Below, one piece after another: positions 1-7,079 of a stretch of DNA of 53,048 nucleotides. A program made the translations under genes and the position numbers. Source of the stretch: a virus; the IMG/VR virus record IMGVR_UViG_3300030090_003345, positions 1-53,048 of that record. One strand, written 5' to 3'. Within the stretch, counting starts at the first letter, position 1; every line of letters begins with the position of its first letter. A model generated the notes under the pieces. That model was not told the DNA's origin, made no database searches, and worked only from the letters and a program-made list of their open reading frames with translations.

Positions 1-98
1 TTCATTGTTGCTCCTAATCAGTTTGGTCAATGCAAATAATAACATATTCGCTAAACAACGATTTTACCTGTTCAACAGAATCTGCAATTACATAAATG
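1..98. repeat. Left copy of 98-bp terminal direct repeat
   Basis: Bases 1-98 are identical to 52949-53046. The next base differs (T at 99, G at 53047) and the last base matches again. This is what a circular or terminally redundant genome gives when an assembly closes on itself. The short length suggests assembly overlap rather than a packaged terminal repeat, but a real short terminal repeat is possible. Genes continue correctly across the junction, which supports circularity. Confidence 0.95.
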
Positions 99-151
99 TA
101 AAATTGAGGATCATTTTTTGTATGTCCAAGAAGCTCGACGTAGTATCTCAT
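14..151 (-). CDS. Small hypothetical protein, 45 aa, next to genome junction
   Basis: A 46-codon frame reading ATG at 151 to TAG at 14. It begins MRYYVELLG and has a mixed, protein-like composition with an alternating hydrophobic centre (FYIYVIADS). The start is supported by a GGAGGAG ribosome site a few bases upstream and by an ATGA overlap with the stop of the preceding gene (148-351). After its stop, GGAGCAACA leads directly into the ATG of the next gene at 52953 once the circle is closed, so this is a link in a continuous leftward operon. No family recognised; function unknown. Confidence 0.7.
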   Translation of the reverse strand: MRYYVELLGHTKNDPQFYIYVIADSVEQVKSLFSEYVIICIDQTD

Positions 152-351
152 GCGTTCTCCTCCAAGTAACGTGTTGTCATATCGGTCGCACACCTTAAAT
201 GCGACATAGCATTATCCAAGGTCGTCGACTCAGTGTCACCAGTGTCGTTCAGTATGTCACTCACTTTTTGTAGTAGCTCGTTACATTCCTTGACTTGTTT
301 ATATACAAGAAACTCCACACGTGTTTTGTTCTCGTTACTCACTGTCATCAT
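148..351 (-). CDS. Small hypothetical protein, 67 aa
   Basis: Leftward gene of 67 codons, coupled at both ends: its start shares ATGA with the stop of the 51-residue gene upstream and its stop shares ATGA with the start of the 45-residue gene downstream. Two ATG codons stand in tandem (351 and 348); either could be used. The product is acidic and probably largely helical, with regions such as ECNELLQKVSDIL and NAMSHLRCATDM. No motif or family recognised. Position suggests an early host-takeover operon, which is inference. Confidence 0.65.
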   Translation of the reverse strand: MMTVSNENKTRVEFLVYKQVKECNELLQKVSDILNDTGDTESTTLDNAMSHLRCATDMTTRYLEENA

Positions 352-503
352 TGTCTTTTCTCCGCATCTGTACTTTCCTCAATACCCTTGAACTTCAAAT
401 AAATTTCATTTGGCTCTTCATCTCCTATAATTACCTCGTAATAATCCACGTTGGTGTCTTTTATCAACTTCCACAGAGCATCAAGTAAATCGTTTTTACT
501 CAT
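348..503 (-). CDS. Small hypothetical acidic protein, 51 aa
   Basis: A 52-codon frame, ATG at 503 and TGA at 350-348, filling what would otherwise be a gap in a tightly packed operon. The ribosome site AAGGGA stands 6 bases upstream. The start overlaps the end of the 66-residue gene by 8 bases and the stop overlaps the next start (ATGATGA). The protein begins MSKNDLLDALWKLIKDT and is rich in Asp and Glu with a short beta-like centre (YYEVIIGDE). Function unknown. Confidence 0.7.
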   Translation of the reverse strand: MSKNDLLDALWKLIKDTNVDYYEVIIGDEEPNEIYLKFKGIEESTDAEKRQ

Positions 504-696
504 TTCTATCCCTTCTTAATGCATACAATTTCTGTAGAGCTTCACGGGGACTACTGCCATATGCTGTATCTAACATCGCCTCTACCGCAAACACGGGTTT
601 ATACTGGTCAACAATTCGACACTCTACGCGAGCGTTCAACATAAAGTTAAGTAACGTTGTGTCGGATGGTTTTTTAACTTGTGTACTGTTTTCCAT
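496..696 (-). CDS. Small hypothetical protein, 66 aa
   Basis: Leftward gene with a good ribosome site (GAAGGAAG about 8 bases before ATG at 696). It overlaps the upstream 112-residue gene by 23 bases and the downstream 51-residue gene by 8. The sequence has segments such as ARVECRIVDQ and SPREALQKLYALRRD, suggesting a small mixed alpha/beta protein with a helical basic C-terminus. I do not recognise a family. Operon position in the leftward early block is the only clue to role. Confidence 0.65.
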   Translation of the reverse strand: MENSTQVKKPSDTTLLNFMLNARVECRIVDQYKPVFAVEAMLDTAYGSSPREALQKLYALRRDRNE

Positions 697-1012
697 GAGG
701 TGCTTCCTTCAATGGTATGGTTTCGGTTGCGTCGTAGTGCTCCAACCACGATTCTAAATGATCGTCGTCGGACACTCCTCCTCTTGCTTTATCAATGTGC
801 ATAATGTCGCACCACGGATACTCCTCGCCCAAACAATCCAATACCTGTTCTTTCGTTTCTGCAAAAACGTTAACTACAAAATATCGGCAAGGCTCAAAAG
901 GTGGATTCTCTGTGTCTTGATCCAACAAGATACAAGCCCAACGGCAAACCATCGGCATATGCTCAGAGAATACAAAGTGTGGTTTTATGTTTCGGTATTG
1001 CTCTGCAATCAT
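674..1012 (-). CDS. Hypothetical protein, 112 aa
   Basis: Two in-frame ATGs are possible, at 1024 and 1012. The second follows the upstream stop as TAAAATG with an AGGA about 11 bases away; the first has its AGG directly against the start, which is too close. I therefore prefer 1012. The protein contains a hydrophobic beta-rich centre (CRWACILLDQ, RYFVVNVFAE) and an acidic C-terminal half. No known motif. It probably belongs to the leftward early operon. Confidence 0.6.
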   Translation of the reverse strand: MIAEQYRNIKPHFVFSEHMPMVCRWACILLDQDTENPPFEPCRYFVVNVFAETKEQVLDCLGEEYPWCDIMHIDKARGGVSDDDHLESWLEHYDATETIPLKEAPHGKQYTS

Positions 1013-1013
1013 T

Positions 1014-1199
1014 TTAGTAGTCATCCTGCACTAATTCAGTTATGAGGTTGTGACCCATGTACTCTGCGGCAACATTAATTCTCTGTTGTAAATTTTCACG
1101 GGTATTCCTGTATTGTATAAAACGCTCCCGAACTAATTCGGTAACTTTCTTGCTCTCAATCATCTCAAGAATCTCATCGTCCGTATAATGTTGTTTCAT
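1014..1199 (-). CDS. Small helical hypothetical protein, 61 aa
   Basis: Start chosen at 1199 because ATGA overlaps the stop of the upstream gene and GAGGTG stands just before it. A longer frame to 1226 exists but lacks a ribosome site. The product begins MKQHYTDDEILEMIE and is charged and predicted helical throughout (SKKVTELVRERFIQYR). It could be a small DNA- or protein-binding factor, but there is no recognisable domain. Confidence 0.65.
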   Translation of the reverse strand: MKQHYTDDEILEMIESKKVTELVRERFIQYRNTRENLQQRINVAAEYMGHNLITELVQDDY

Positions 1200-1456
1200 C
1201 CTAGCACCTCGCTTTGAGAATCCCAATTGAGATCATCTACAATAACTTGCTCCTGCGTCTCAATCCACACCCTCGCGCCACAAGCCAACGGCTTATCTGG
1301 CGAATATACAAGCTTGCTAGGCCCGTTAATTCTTACGCCAAAACCTTTCGTATTGCTCTGGCTTGTTTTTACAGTAACAACCGGCCTGAGATCGTCGGGG
1401 TTCTTTGCGTTATGTCGGATATTGTGCTGATTAATGTGGATACGTTTGATTATCAC
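1196..1456 (-). CDS. Conserved-type small phage protein, 86 aa, first gene of leftward operon
   Basis: The first gene of the leftward block, starting with GTG at 1456 after AGGAGAGTCAAT. An out-of-frame ATG-TGA (1458-1453) overlaps this start, so ribosomes starting at the ATG would stop at once. The sequence has the pattern NQHNIRHNAK, then INGPSKLVYS, then KPLACGARVWIET. I remember this as a common small-protein family in phages and mobile elements, often near regulatory or plasmid-type genes; I do not know its function. Recognition is from memory, not a search. Confidence 0.7.
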   Translation of the reverse strand: MIIKRIHINQHNIRHNAKNPDDLRPVVTVKTSQSNTKGFGVRINGPSKLVYSPDKPLACGARVWIETQEQVIVDDLNWDSQSEVLG

Positions 1457-1700
1457 ATTGACTCTCCTGTTTTATGAATGAGTCCCGACAGTACCGCACC
1501 TTTATTACACCTGATAGTAGACTTTGGTCGTACAAGAAAAACATCTTACCTAATAATAGGGGGTGTCTGCGTACTAAGTACGTTTAGGATTCATGAGGGG
1601 GGTTACCCCGGTGGGACTCGGGGCGAAGCCTATCACGGATTGAAAGCACAGTAAAGGAGATAAGATAGTAAAATTAAAAGTTTGAAACAGAGGAGATAAG
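1457..1700. promoter_or_regulatory. Divergent control region between leftward and rightward operons
   Basis: A 244-base non-coding stretch separating the leftward early operon from the rightward replication operon. It holds a perfect 13-base palindrome at 1570-1582, a G-run/C-run palindrome at 1599-1609, and a purine-rich ribosome-site-like block (AAAGGAGATAAGATAGTAAA, about 1652-1671) repeated almost exactly before the leader ATG at 1701. Several AT-rich stretches could be -10 boxes (for example TAATAA near 1553) but no -35 with good spacing was convincing. Promoters for both directions are expected here. Confidence 0.6.
1570..1582. promoter_or_regulatory. Perfect palindrome, candidate operator
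   Basis: CGTACT-A-AGTACG is a 6-base inverted repeat around one central base in the divergent control region. The arrangement is typical of a dimeric repressor or activator site, and the phage has a winged-helix protein (49885-50361) that could bind it. Function is inference; no second exact copy was noticed. Confidence 0.4.
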
Positions 1701-1742
1701 ATGGTAAATTTCTCATTTCACTTCTGGGGAGAGAGGTTATGA
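1701..1742 (+). CDS. 13-residue leader ORF coupled to primase
   Basis: ATG at 1701 is preceded by AGGAG five bases away, and the frame runs 13 codons (MVNFSFHFWGERL) to TGA at 1740. That stop overlaps the primase ATG (1739) as ATGA, the junction used throughout this genome. The primase itself also has a purine-rich GGGGAGAGAGG before its start. It may be a leader peptide for translational coupling, or a chance short frame. A near copy of its ribosome site 37 bases upstream has ATA in place of ATG. Confidence 0.4.
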   Translation: MVNFSFHFWGERL

Positions 1743-2536
1743 AAATCGCAGATTACGTAAAGTCTTTACAGCTACAAGCTAATGAAGCACACCGTGGGCA
1801 ATGCCCTGTTTGTAATAGAACCAATACCTTCACAGCTTCTAATGTGAATGGGACTCTTCTATGGAACTGCTACAGCGCGTCATGTGACTTAGGGGGAGGT
1901 GGCATATTACCTCAGTTTATTACCGACGTGGCTCAAAAACCCCAACCTGCACCTTTTCAAAAACCTGCATCATGGTCACGCCGTGATTTACCGGATGTTG
2001 CTAAACGGTATTTAACTAAGGTGCATAACAATGACAGATGGACTGACTTTTATTGGGACGTTCTCAAACGCCGTCTTGTGTACCCTATTTACGATGCTGA
2101 TCATAAACTTGTAGATGGAGTAGGGCGAGCTATGGCACAGCGACGCTCTATTTGTGACGATCTTTCAAAGCCGGCAGGAAAGCACAGTTGGCGACAAGCA
2201 AAATGGTATAGGTACGCTAACTACAAAGGTGGCTTTGTCTGTGGCACAAATCCCGTCCATGTTGTTGTTGAAGACGCACCGTCAGCTATTGCTATCTCAG
2301 ATTGGGTAACTGGCTATGCGTTGTTAGGGACTAATCTTACAGACGAGCACCTTGCCTATTTAAGTGGAGTGTCTAAGGTCGTTGTCGCTTTAGATAAGGA
2401 CGCTACTGATAAAGGCTTGCAAATGGTTCGTAAATTAAATACAGTCACGCAGACTGATTTACTGGTCTTAGACCATGATTTAAAAGCTATGGGGGAAACA
2501 GAGCGTGAGCAACTTATCCGACAGCACACCTCTTGA
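1739..2536 (+). CDS. DNA primase, zinc-ribbon and TOPRIM
   Basis: A stand-alone primase that makes RNA primers for the replisome. Residues 21-48 form a zinc ribbon (C21-x2-C24, C43-x4-C48), as in the N-terminus of T7 gp4. A TOPRIM core follows, with the conserved Glu in VVVEDAPSA (E177) and the metal-binding DxD in ALDKDA (D218, D220). At 265 residues it is the primase half of a T7-type primase-helicase; the helicase is the next gene, overlapping by 32 bases. Start at 1739 has a strong purine-rich ribosome site and overlaps a short leader ORF. First large gene of the rightward replication operon. Confidence 0.9.
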   Translation: MKIADYVKSLQLQANEAHRGQCPVCNRTNTFTASNVNGTLLWNCYSASCDLGGGGILPQFITDVAQKPQPAPFQKPASWSRRDLPDVAKRYLTKVHNNDRWTDFYWDVLKRRLVYPIYDADHKLVDGVGRAMAQRRSICDDLSKPAGKHSWRQAKWYRYANYKGGFVCGTNPVHVVVEDAPSAIAISDWVTGYALLGTNLTDEHLAYLSGVSKVVVALDKDATDKGLQMVRKLNTVTQTDLLVLDHDLKAMGETEREQLIRQHTS

Positions 2537-3800
2537 ATCTAAAATCGTTGCGTTTTGTTTACGTAAGCAATGCTACGACAAAGTTAAAAACACTCTTGAT
2601 TCCGATATGTTTGAAGGTGACTGGGCTTCAATATGGCACTCAGTCGTCGTGGCACACTGTAATTATGATGGTGATGTAAGTAAAGACGAGTTGCTCGGGC
2701 TATTTGATGTTGAGTACCCCGCTATAAACGACACCATACGAGAGCGGTGTTGGGAAAAGATTGACGATCTTAAAGACGTATCGGGCGACAACTACGAGTT
2801 GCAATTTGAAATCATCAAAAAGTTTTGGATGCGTCACCGTGCGCGTGTCATATCAGAGATGGCTGTCAAGATATTTTTAGGTAAGGAAAATGAATTTGGA
2901 GAACTCAAACGTCTTATTGAATCAACGGCTGAAGACTCGATTGGTGAGAAGACATCTTACACAGAAATTAAAATGGGGCTACATGAGCTTCTGGACTCCC
3001 TTACGCTTGACCCCGACTTTCCTTTCACGTGGAAGCCACTCGCCAACATCGTACCGGGGCTGGATCGCGGGCATTTTGGAATCGTCTTTGCGCGTCCAGA
3101 GACGGGTAAGACTACATTCTGTTCTTTCCTCGCGCAGAGCTACCTCAAGCAAGGCTTCAAGGTTGCGGTATGGGGCAATGAGGAACCCGCTATACGAACT
3201 AAGTTACGTATCATCCAGAGCTATGTTAAAACTACGAGGGAAGACCTTGTTAGAGAACGTGATAAATACGCGGAGATTTACCGGAAACAGATTGCTGACA
3301 ATCTACATGTTCTTGACTGTGTTGGAACAACCATTCAGGAAGTGGATGACTGGTGTAAAATCAACAAACCGGATGTCGTATTTATAGATCAGTTAGATAA
3401 AGTGATTGTAACTGGCAAGTACAACCGCAGTGATGAAAAACTAAAAGAGATATACTTGCAAACCCGGGAGATTGCTAAACGAAACAAGTGTTTGGTATGG
3501 GGCGTATCTCAAGCTTCTTACGAGGCAGAGGGTATGCGGGTTTTAAGCTATCACGTGCTTGATAATTCTAAGACAGGCAAAGCCGGGGAAGCTGATCTCA
3601 TTTTAGGTATAGGAAAAGTAGATGACGAGTGGGGTAACGATGGCATCCGCACCGTGCATATTTCCAAGAACAAGGTAAATGGGGAGCACGGAAGCGTTAC
3701 TGTTCGCATGGATAAAGATCGTGCTTACTATAATCAAAGTAACATACCTGATGATTTAATGACGGAGGATTATTTTAATGCACAGCAGAGTCAAATGTGA
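2505..3800 (+). CDS. Replicative DNA helicase, DnaB-type
   Basis: Hexameric RecA-fold helicase that unwinds the fork. The N-terminal ~60 residues resemble the DnaB N domain. The motor has a Walker A (ARPETGKTT, about 196-204) and a Walker B (VVFIDQLDK, Asp about 295). The glycine normally at the fourth Walker A position is Glu here, as tolerated in phage helicases. The GTG start at 2505 keeps the full N-terminal domain and overlaps the primase by 32 bases; the next in-frame ATG would remove part of that domain. Together with the preceding gene it makes a split T7 gp4. Confidence 0.9.
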   Translation: MSNLSDSTPLESKIVAFCLRKQCYDKVKNTLDSDMFEGDWASIWHSVVVAHCNYDGDVSKDELLGLFDVEYPAINDTIRERCWEKIDDLKDVSGDNYELQFEIIKKFWMRHRARVISEMAVKIFLGKENEFGELKRLIESTAEDSIGEKTSYTEIKMGLHELLDSLTLDPDFPFTWKPLANIVPGLDRGHFGIVFARPETGKTTFCSFLAQSYLKQGFKVAVWGNEEPAIRTKLRIIQSYVKTTREDLVRERDKYAEIYRKQIADNLHVLDCVGTTIQEVDDWCKINKPDVVFIDQLDKVIVTGKYNRSDEKLKEIYLQTREIAKRNKCLVWGVSQASYEAEGMRVLSYHVLDNSKTGKAGEADLILGIGKVDDEWGNDGIRTVHISKNKVNGEHGSVTVRMDKDRAYYNQSNIPDDLMTEDYFNAQQSQM

Positions 3801-4011
3801 AAACTGTGACGGCCCTGCGGATGTAATAGATAATGGCACACTGTGTGCTACGTGCTGGCTAAAAAGGAAATATAGGAATGGTAAGCCGAACAATGAGGTT
3901 GGGCACGATAAGCGAAATGACTTGCACAAGGCGGTTGCTCGCAGAGGGGTACGAGGTTTTTTGGCCTGTAGCCAATCAAGGTCCGATAGACTTAATAGCC
4001 GTGCATGTTAG
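3778..4011 (+). CDS. Small zinc-finger-like protein, 77 aa
   Basis: Starts at ATG 3778 with GGAGG ten bases upstream, overlapping the helicase end by 23 bases. The first 30 residues carry two CxxC pairs (CENC and CATC), a likely zinc-binding module. The rest (from about residue 36) overlaps the downstream nuclease gene for 134 bases in another frame and looks much less protein-like (ending RSDRLNSRAC). The real product may be a short zinc protein with an incidental tail, or the N-terminus of a zinc-finger nuclease split by a frame change. The N-terminal part is convincing; the C-terminal part is not. Confidence 0.5.
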   Translation: MHSRVKCENCDGPADVIDNGTLCATCWLKRKYRNGKPNNEVGHDKRNDLHKAVARRGVRGFLACSQSRSDRLNSRAC

Positions 4012-4177
4012 CACTGGAGAAATTAGACTAATAGATGTCAAAACGGTATCCCGGCGTAAAGACGGGACTAGGGTGGCAAGAGTGACTACCCCTCAACAAA
4101 AAGCCTTAGGCGTAGAGATTGTAGAGATTGAAATAGATGAACATTCTGACATTCGACGTAGAGACAACGCATATTAG
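3878..4177 (+). CDS. PD-(D/E)XK endonuclease-like protein, 99 aa
   Basis: Small nuclease-fold protein, probably acting on recombination or repair intermediates. The visible core is a Glu in TISEMTCTRRL (helix 1), then GPIDLIAVH with the first metal-binding Asp, then IRLIDVKTVS with the D-x-K motif, the order seen in Holliday-junction-resolvase-like and Mrr-like families. ATG at 3878 follows AGGAAATATAGG; the frame is open upstream only to 3863. It overlaps the zinc-finger gene by 134 bases and the exonuclease gene by 41. Lies inside the replication operon between helicase and polymerase genes. Confidence 0.75.
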   Translation: MVSRTMRLGTISEMTCTRRLLAEGYEVFWPVANQGPIDLIAVHVSTGEIRLIDVKTVSRRKDGTRVARVTTPQQKALGVEIVEIEIDEHSDIRRRDNAY

Positions 4178-4700
4178 TAGACCTAATGGTAAGTTTACAC
4201 CGCTTCCTTACTACGACAATTACTTAGTAAGTATTGGGTATAAGGTCTACGAGGAGGGTCGCAAGGAGTTTGATAACTATCTGTGCTTTACACATGATGA
4301 AGAACCCCCTACAAAACTTGGGCACACTAAATTTCAGTATGTCTTAGATCGTGCTGATGTCATTGTAGGTCATAACATTAAGTTTGATCTCAACTGGATT
4401 AAGTCTTGTAATTTTAAATATGATGGACCTGTGTATGACACGATGGTAGCAGAGTATCTTCTTGCGCGGTCAAGACGATGGCCTCTTTCATTGGAGGCAG
4501 TCGCTAAAAGGTATGAGGTCACTCAGAAAAAGAAAGACCTTACAGCGGAATACCTTAACTCAGGTAAAACGTTTGCACAGATACCTTGGGAAATAGTCGA
4601 GGAGTATGGGCGGGCTGACGTTGATGCCACATGGGAAGTTGCGTGTAAGCAGGTTCAAGAACGTTACAAAACATCTTGGGAGGCAATCTATGGCTTCTAA
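4137..4700 (+). CDS. 3'-5' proofreading exonuclease (DnaQ-like, split from polymerase)
   Basis: Encodes the exonuclease domain that in T7-type polymerases is fused to the polymerase. ExoI is TFDVETTH (D7, E9), ExoII is VGHNIKFDLNW, and ExoIII is EYGRADVDATW, so all catalytic carboxylates and the ExoIII Tyr are present. Length is 187 residues. It ends at 4700, overlapping the polymerase start (4690) by 11 bases in another frame. The split is clean, with a good ATG for the polymerase, so I read it as two genes acting as a complex rather than a sequencing error, though an indel cannot be excluded. Confidence 0.88.
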   Translation: MNILTFDVETTHISRPNGKFTPLPYYDNYLVSIGYKVYEEGRKEFDNYLCFTHDEEPPTKLGHTKFQYVLDRADVIVGHNIKFDLNWIKSCNFKYDGPVYDTMVAEYLLARSRRWPLSLEAVAKRYEVTQKKKDLTAEYLNSGKTFAQIPWEIVEEYGRADVDATWEVACKQVQERYKTSWEAIYGF

Positions 4701-6234
4701 GTTACTGCCCACATTACGTCTCTCCTTTGAAATGACCAACGTGTTATCAAACATAGAACGTAATGGAATACATATAGATCTAAATGCACTAGATAAAATT
4801 GAAGCTGAGTACAAGGATGAACTAAACAAACTAGAAAAGTTCTTGCAGGATGAAGCTCAAAAGGCAATGGGGGATACCCCAATCAATTTGCAATCGCCTG
4901 ATGATCGTTCCATGCTATTTTACTCTAGGCGTGTCATAGATAAAAAGAGATGGTCTAGTATTTTTAATCTAGGCAGTGAGGTACGGGGGTCGACTCGTAA
5001 GCAAAAGTTACGCACAAGAATGTCACAGCGGGACTTTAATGCAAACGTACGTGTTAACACCGAAATCTTGTACAAAACAAAAGCTTCTAAGTGCACAGCC
5101 TGTATGGGAACTGGTCGTAAAAAGGTGCTTAAAAAGGACGGCACTGTGGGTAAAGCAGTAAGGGTATGTCGTTCGTGTAATGGCACTGGATTACTCTACG
5201 AAAAAACATCTGAGTATGCCGGTTTCAAAATCACTCCCAGAGACTCTTGGGACACTGCTTCAGCAGGATTTAAAACAGATCATGAGACATTAGATCAGCG
5301 ATTGCCAGAGCTTAGTGGAGAGGCTAGGCGTTTTGCAGAAGCATACACGCGATTCAACGCTCTACGAACGTATCTTTCAACATTTGTTGAAGGGCTTAAA
5401 AACAATTGTGATCGGAAGGGCTTGGTTCATCCCGACTTCATGCAGTGTATTACAGCAACTGGAAGGCTATCTTCACGAAACCCAAACTTTCAAAACATGC
5501 CGCGAGGCTCAACTTTTGCAATTAGAAAAGCGGTGACCTCTAGGTTTGAGGGTGGCAGTATCATGGAGGCGGATTACTCCCAGCTTGAGTTTAGGGTAGC
5601 GGGCTACCTAGCTAATGATCCACAGGCTTATCACGATGTTGAAAATCAGGTAGATGTGCATTCAGTTACAGCGGATATCATTGGGTGTAGTAGACAAGAA
5701 GCAAAAGCGCACACCTTTAAACCTCTGTACGGAGGAACAACAGGCACAAGAGACCAACAGAGGTACTACCGTGCTTTCAAGGAAAAGTATGCGGCGGTGA
5801 CTGTATGGCATAGAGATTTGCAGAAGGACGCTGTAGAAAAGGGGTACATAGAATTACCGTCAGGTAGACAGTACGCTTTTCCCGGCACTACGTGGAATGA
5901 ATGGGGAAGTGCCACTAATCGCACAGCCATATGTAATTATCCGGTGCAGGGCTTTGCTACAGCAGACTTACTACCAATAGCTTTAGTTTATTTAACTAAA
6001 TTAATTCAGGAGTCAAACTGTAAAAGTTTGATATGTAATACAGTACACGATAGTATCGTGCTTGACATTTTTCCCGGGGAGGAACAAACTGTTGCAGACA
6101 TGGTAATGGAGGCTATGCTTTCAATACCAAGTGAGTGCCAACGCCGTTACGGTATAGTTTACGATATGCCTGTCGGGTTGGAAATTAAAGTAGGTCCCAA
6201 TTGGGGTAACCAAAAAGAGATAAGGACGGTATGA
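4690..6234 (+). CDS. Family A DNA polymerase with DnaJ-type zinc finger
   Basis: Replicative polymerase, 514 residues from ATG 4690, lacking its own exonuclease domain. Polymerase motifs are TGRLSSRNPNFQNMP (about 257-271), motif A DYSQLEFRVAG (D295), motif B as RQEAKAHTFKPLYGG, and motif C VHDSIVLD. Between the thumb-like N-terminus and the palm is a DnaJ-like zinc centre: CTACMGTG (C135, C138) and CRSCNGTG (C160, C163), at bases 5089-5193. A DnaJ central domain in the polymerase is a known hallmark of HMO-2011-type marine phages. A longer frame back to 4606 overlaps the exonuclease and has no better start. Confidence 0.92.
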   Translation: MASKLLPTLRLSFEMTNVLSNIERNGIHIDLNALDKIEAEYKDELNKLEKFLQDEAQKAMGDTPINLQSPDDRSMLFYSRRVIDKKRWSSIFNLGSEVRGSTRKQKLRTRMSQRDFNANVRVNTEILYKTKASKCTACMGTGRKKVLKKDGTVGKAVRVCRSCNGTGLLYEKTSEYAGFKITPRDSWDTASAGFKTDHETLDQRLPELSGEARRFAEAYTRFNALRTYLSTFVEGLKNNCDRKGLVHPDFMQCITATGRLSSRNPNFQNMPRGSTFAIRKAVTSRFEGGSIMEADYSQLEFRVAGYLANDPQAYHDVENQVDVHSVTADIIGCSRQEAKAHTFKPLYGGTTGTRDQQRYYRAFKEKYAAVTVWHRDLQKDAVEKGYIELPSGRQYAFPGTTWNEWGSATNRTAICNYPVQGFATADLLPIALVYLTKLIQESNCKSLICNTVHDSIVLDIFPGEEQTVADMVMEAMLSIPSECQRRYGIVYDMPVGLEIKVGPNWGNQKEIRTV

Positions 6235-7079
6235 ACGTTATGAACGAAATAGCAACCGTGGCTGAAAACCCATTTGATAACATGATACAGGCTGTCAAGG
6301 ATGGCAACCGTGAGGACTTGATGCGTTTATCAGGTCAGTTAAGTGATGATGCACCAAAGCAAGGTTTGATGCGTCTGAGTATCAATTACGACACTGAGAC
6401 TGATGATGGTCAAGTTCTTAAAAAAGGCACTTGGAAAGTTTACTATGATGGTGAATTTGTTTATACGGAGAAAGTAATGTTCAGACCTATGGTCAGAACT
6501 TACGAATGGTCTGTCTGGGATAATGATGAAGGTAAGTTTTCATCTAGGTCTGTTCAAGCTCCCTCCTTGGACTACCGTTTTCCAGACACTACGGGCGGTG
6601 ACAAATGTGGTCGTCTGACTAAATCAGAAGAGGCAGAGTTAGGTGAGGATCACCCAAAGACTTTAGCTTCTAGATTAGCGACGTGTAATCAAGTGTTTTA
6701 TGCTCTCATTAGCTTAGTAGGTAAAACCGCTGATGGACGTGAAGTCAAGATACAGGACTATCCCTGTGTGTCATACTTCAAGCGTTCTGGATTCAGACCT
6801 GCGCGTGAGGCGATTGAAAAGCTGGGCAAGAATGTTGCTATGTATGAGACTCAATTTGAGTTGACTACTAAGCGGCATAAGCAAGGCAGTGTGACGTATT
6901 TCACTCCTGTTTTTACGCCGACTGCCAAAAAGCTTCAGCTTAGTGATGCTATGGAGGTTTACCAGATGTTCCTAGAGACCATCAAAGCTTCCAACTCACA
7001 AATTCATGAGCAACATAAAGAAGCAGTGAAGGCGAAAACCACTGATGAAGAAACTGACCTTGCGGCAGATTTCAACTGA
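6231..7079 (+). CDS. Probable ssDNA-binding-type replication protein, 282 aa
   Basis: Begins at ATGA overlapping the polymerase stop, with AAGGACGG upstream. No catalytic motif is visible. The central 200 residues are beta-rich (GTWKVYYDGEFVYTEKV), and the C-terminus is acidic, ending EETDLAADFN, like the tails phage SSBs use to recruit partners. Its place between polymerase and exonuclease matches where T7-like phages keep their SSB (gene 2.5). I infer an SSB-like role from tail and context; the fold is not recognised directly, and another replication accessory role is possible. Confidence 0.55.
   Translation: MNVMNEIATVAENPFDNMIQAVKDGNREDLMRLSGQLSDDAPKQGLMRLSINYDTETDDGQVLKKGTWKVYYDGEFVYTEKVMFRPMVRTYEWSVWDNDEGKFSSRSVQAPSLDYRFPDTTGGDKCGRLTKSEEAELGEDHPKTLASRLATCNQVFYALISLVGKTADGREVKIQDYPCVSYFKRSGFRPAREAIEKLGKNVAMYETQFELTTKRHKQGSVTYFTPVFTPTAKKLQLSDAMEVYQMFLETIKASNSQIHEQHKEAVKAKTTDEETDLAADFN

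Noticed and set aside
3859-3880. Possible programmed frameshift joining zinc finger to nuclease at CTAAAAAGG
   Set aside because: The nuclease lies in the +1 frame, while a heptamer of this type serves -1 shifts; the nuclease also has its own ATG and ribosome site.
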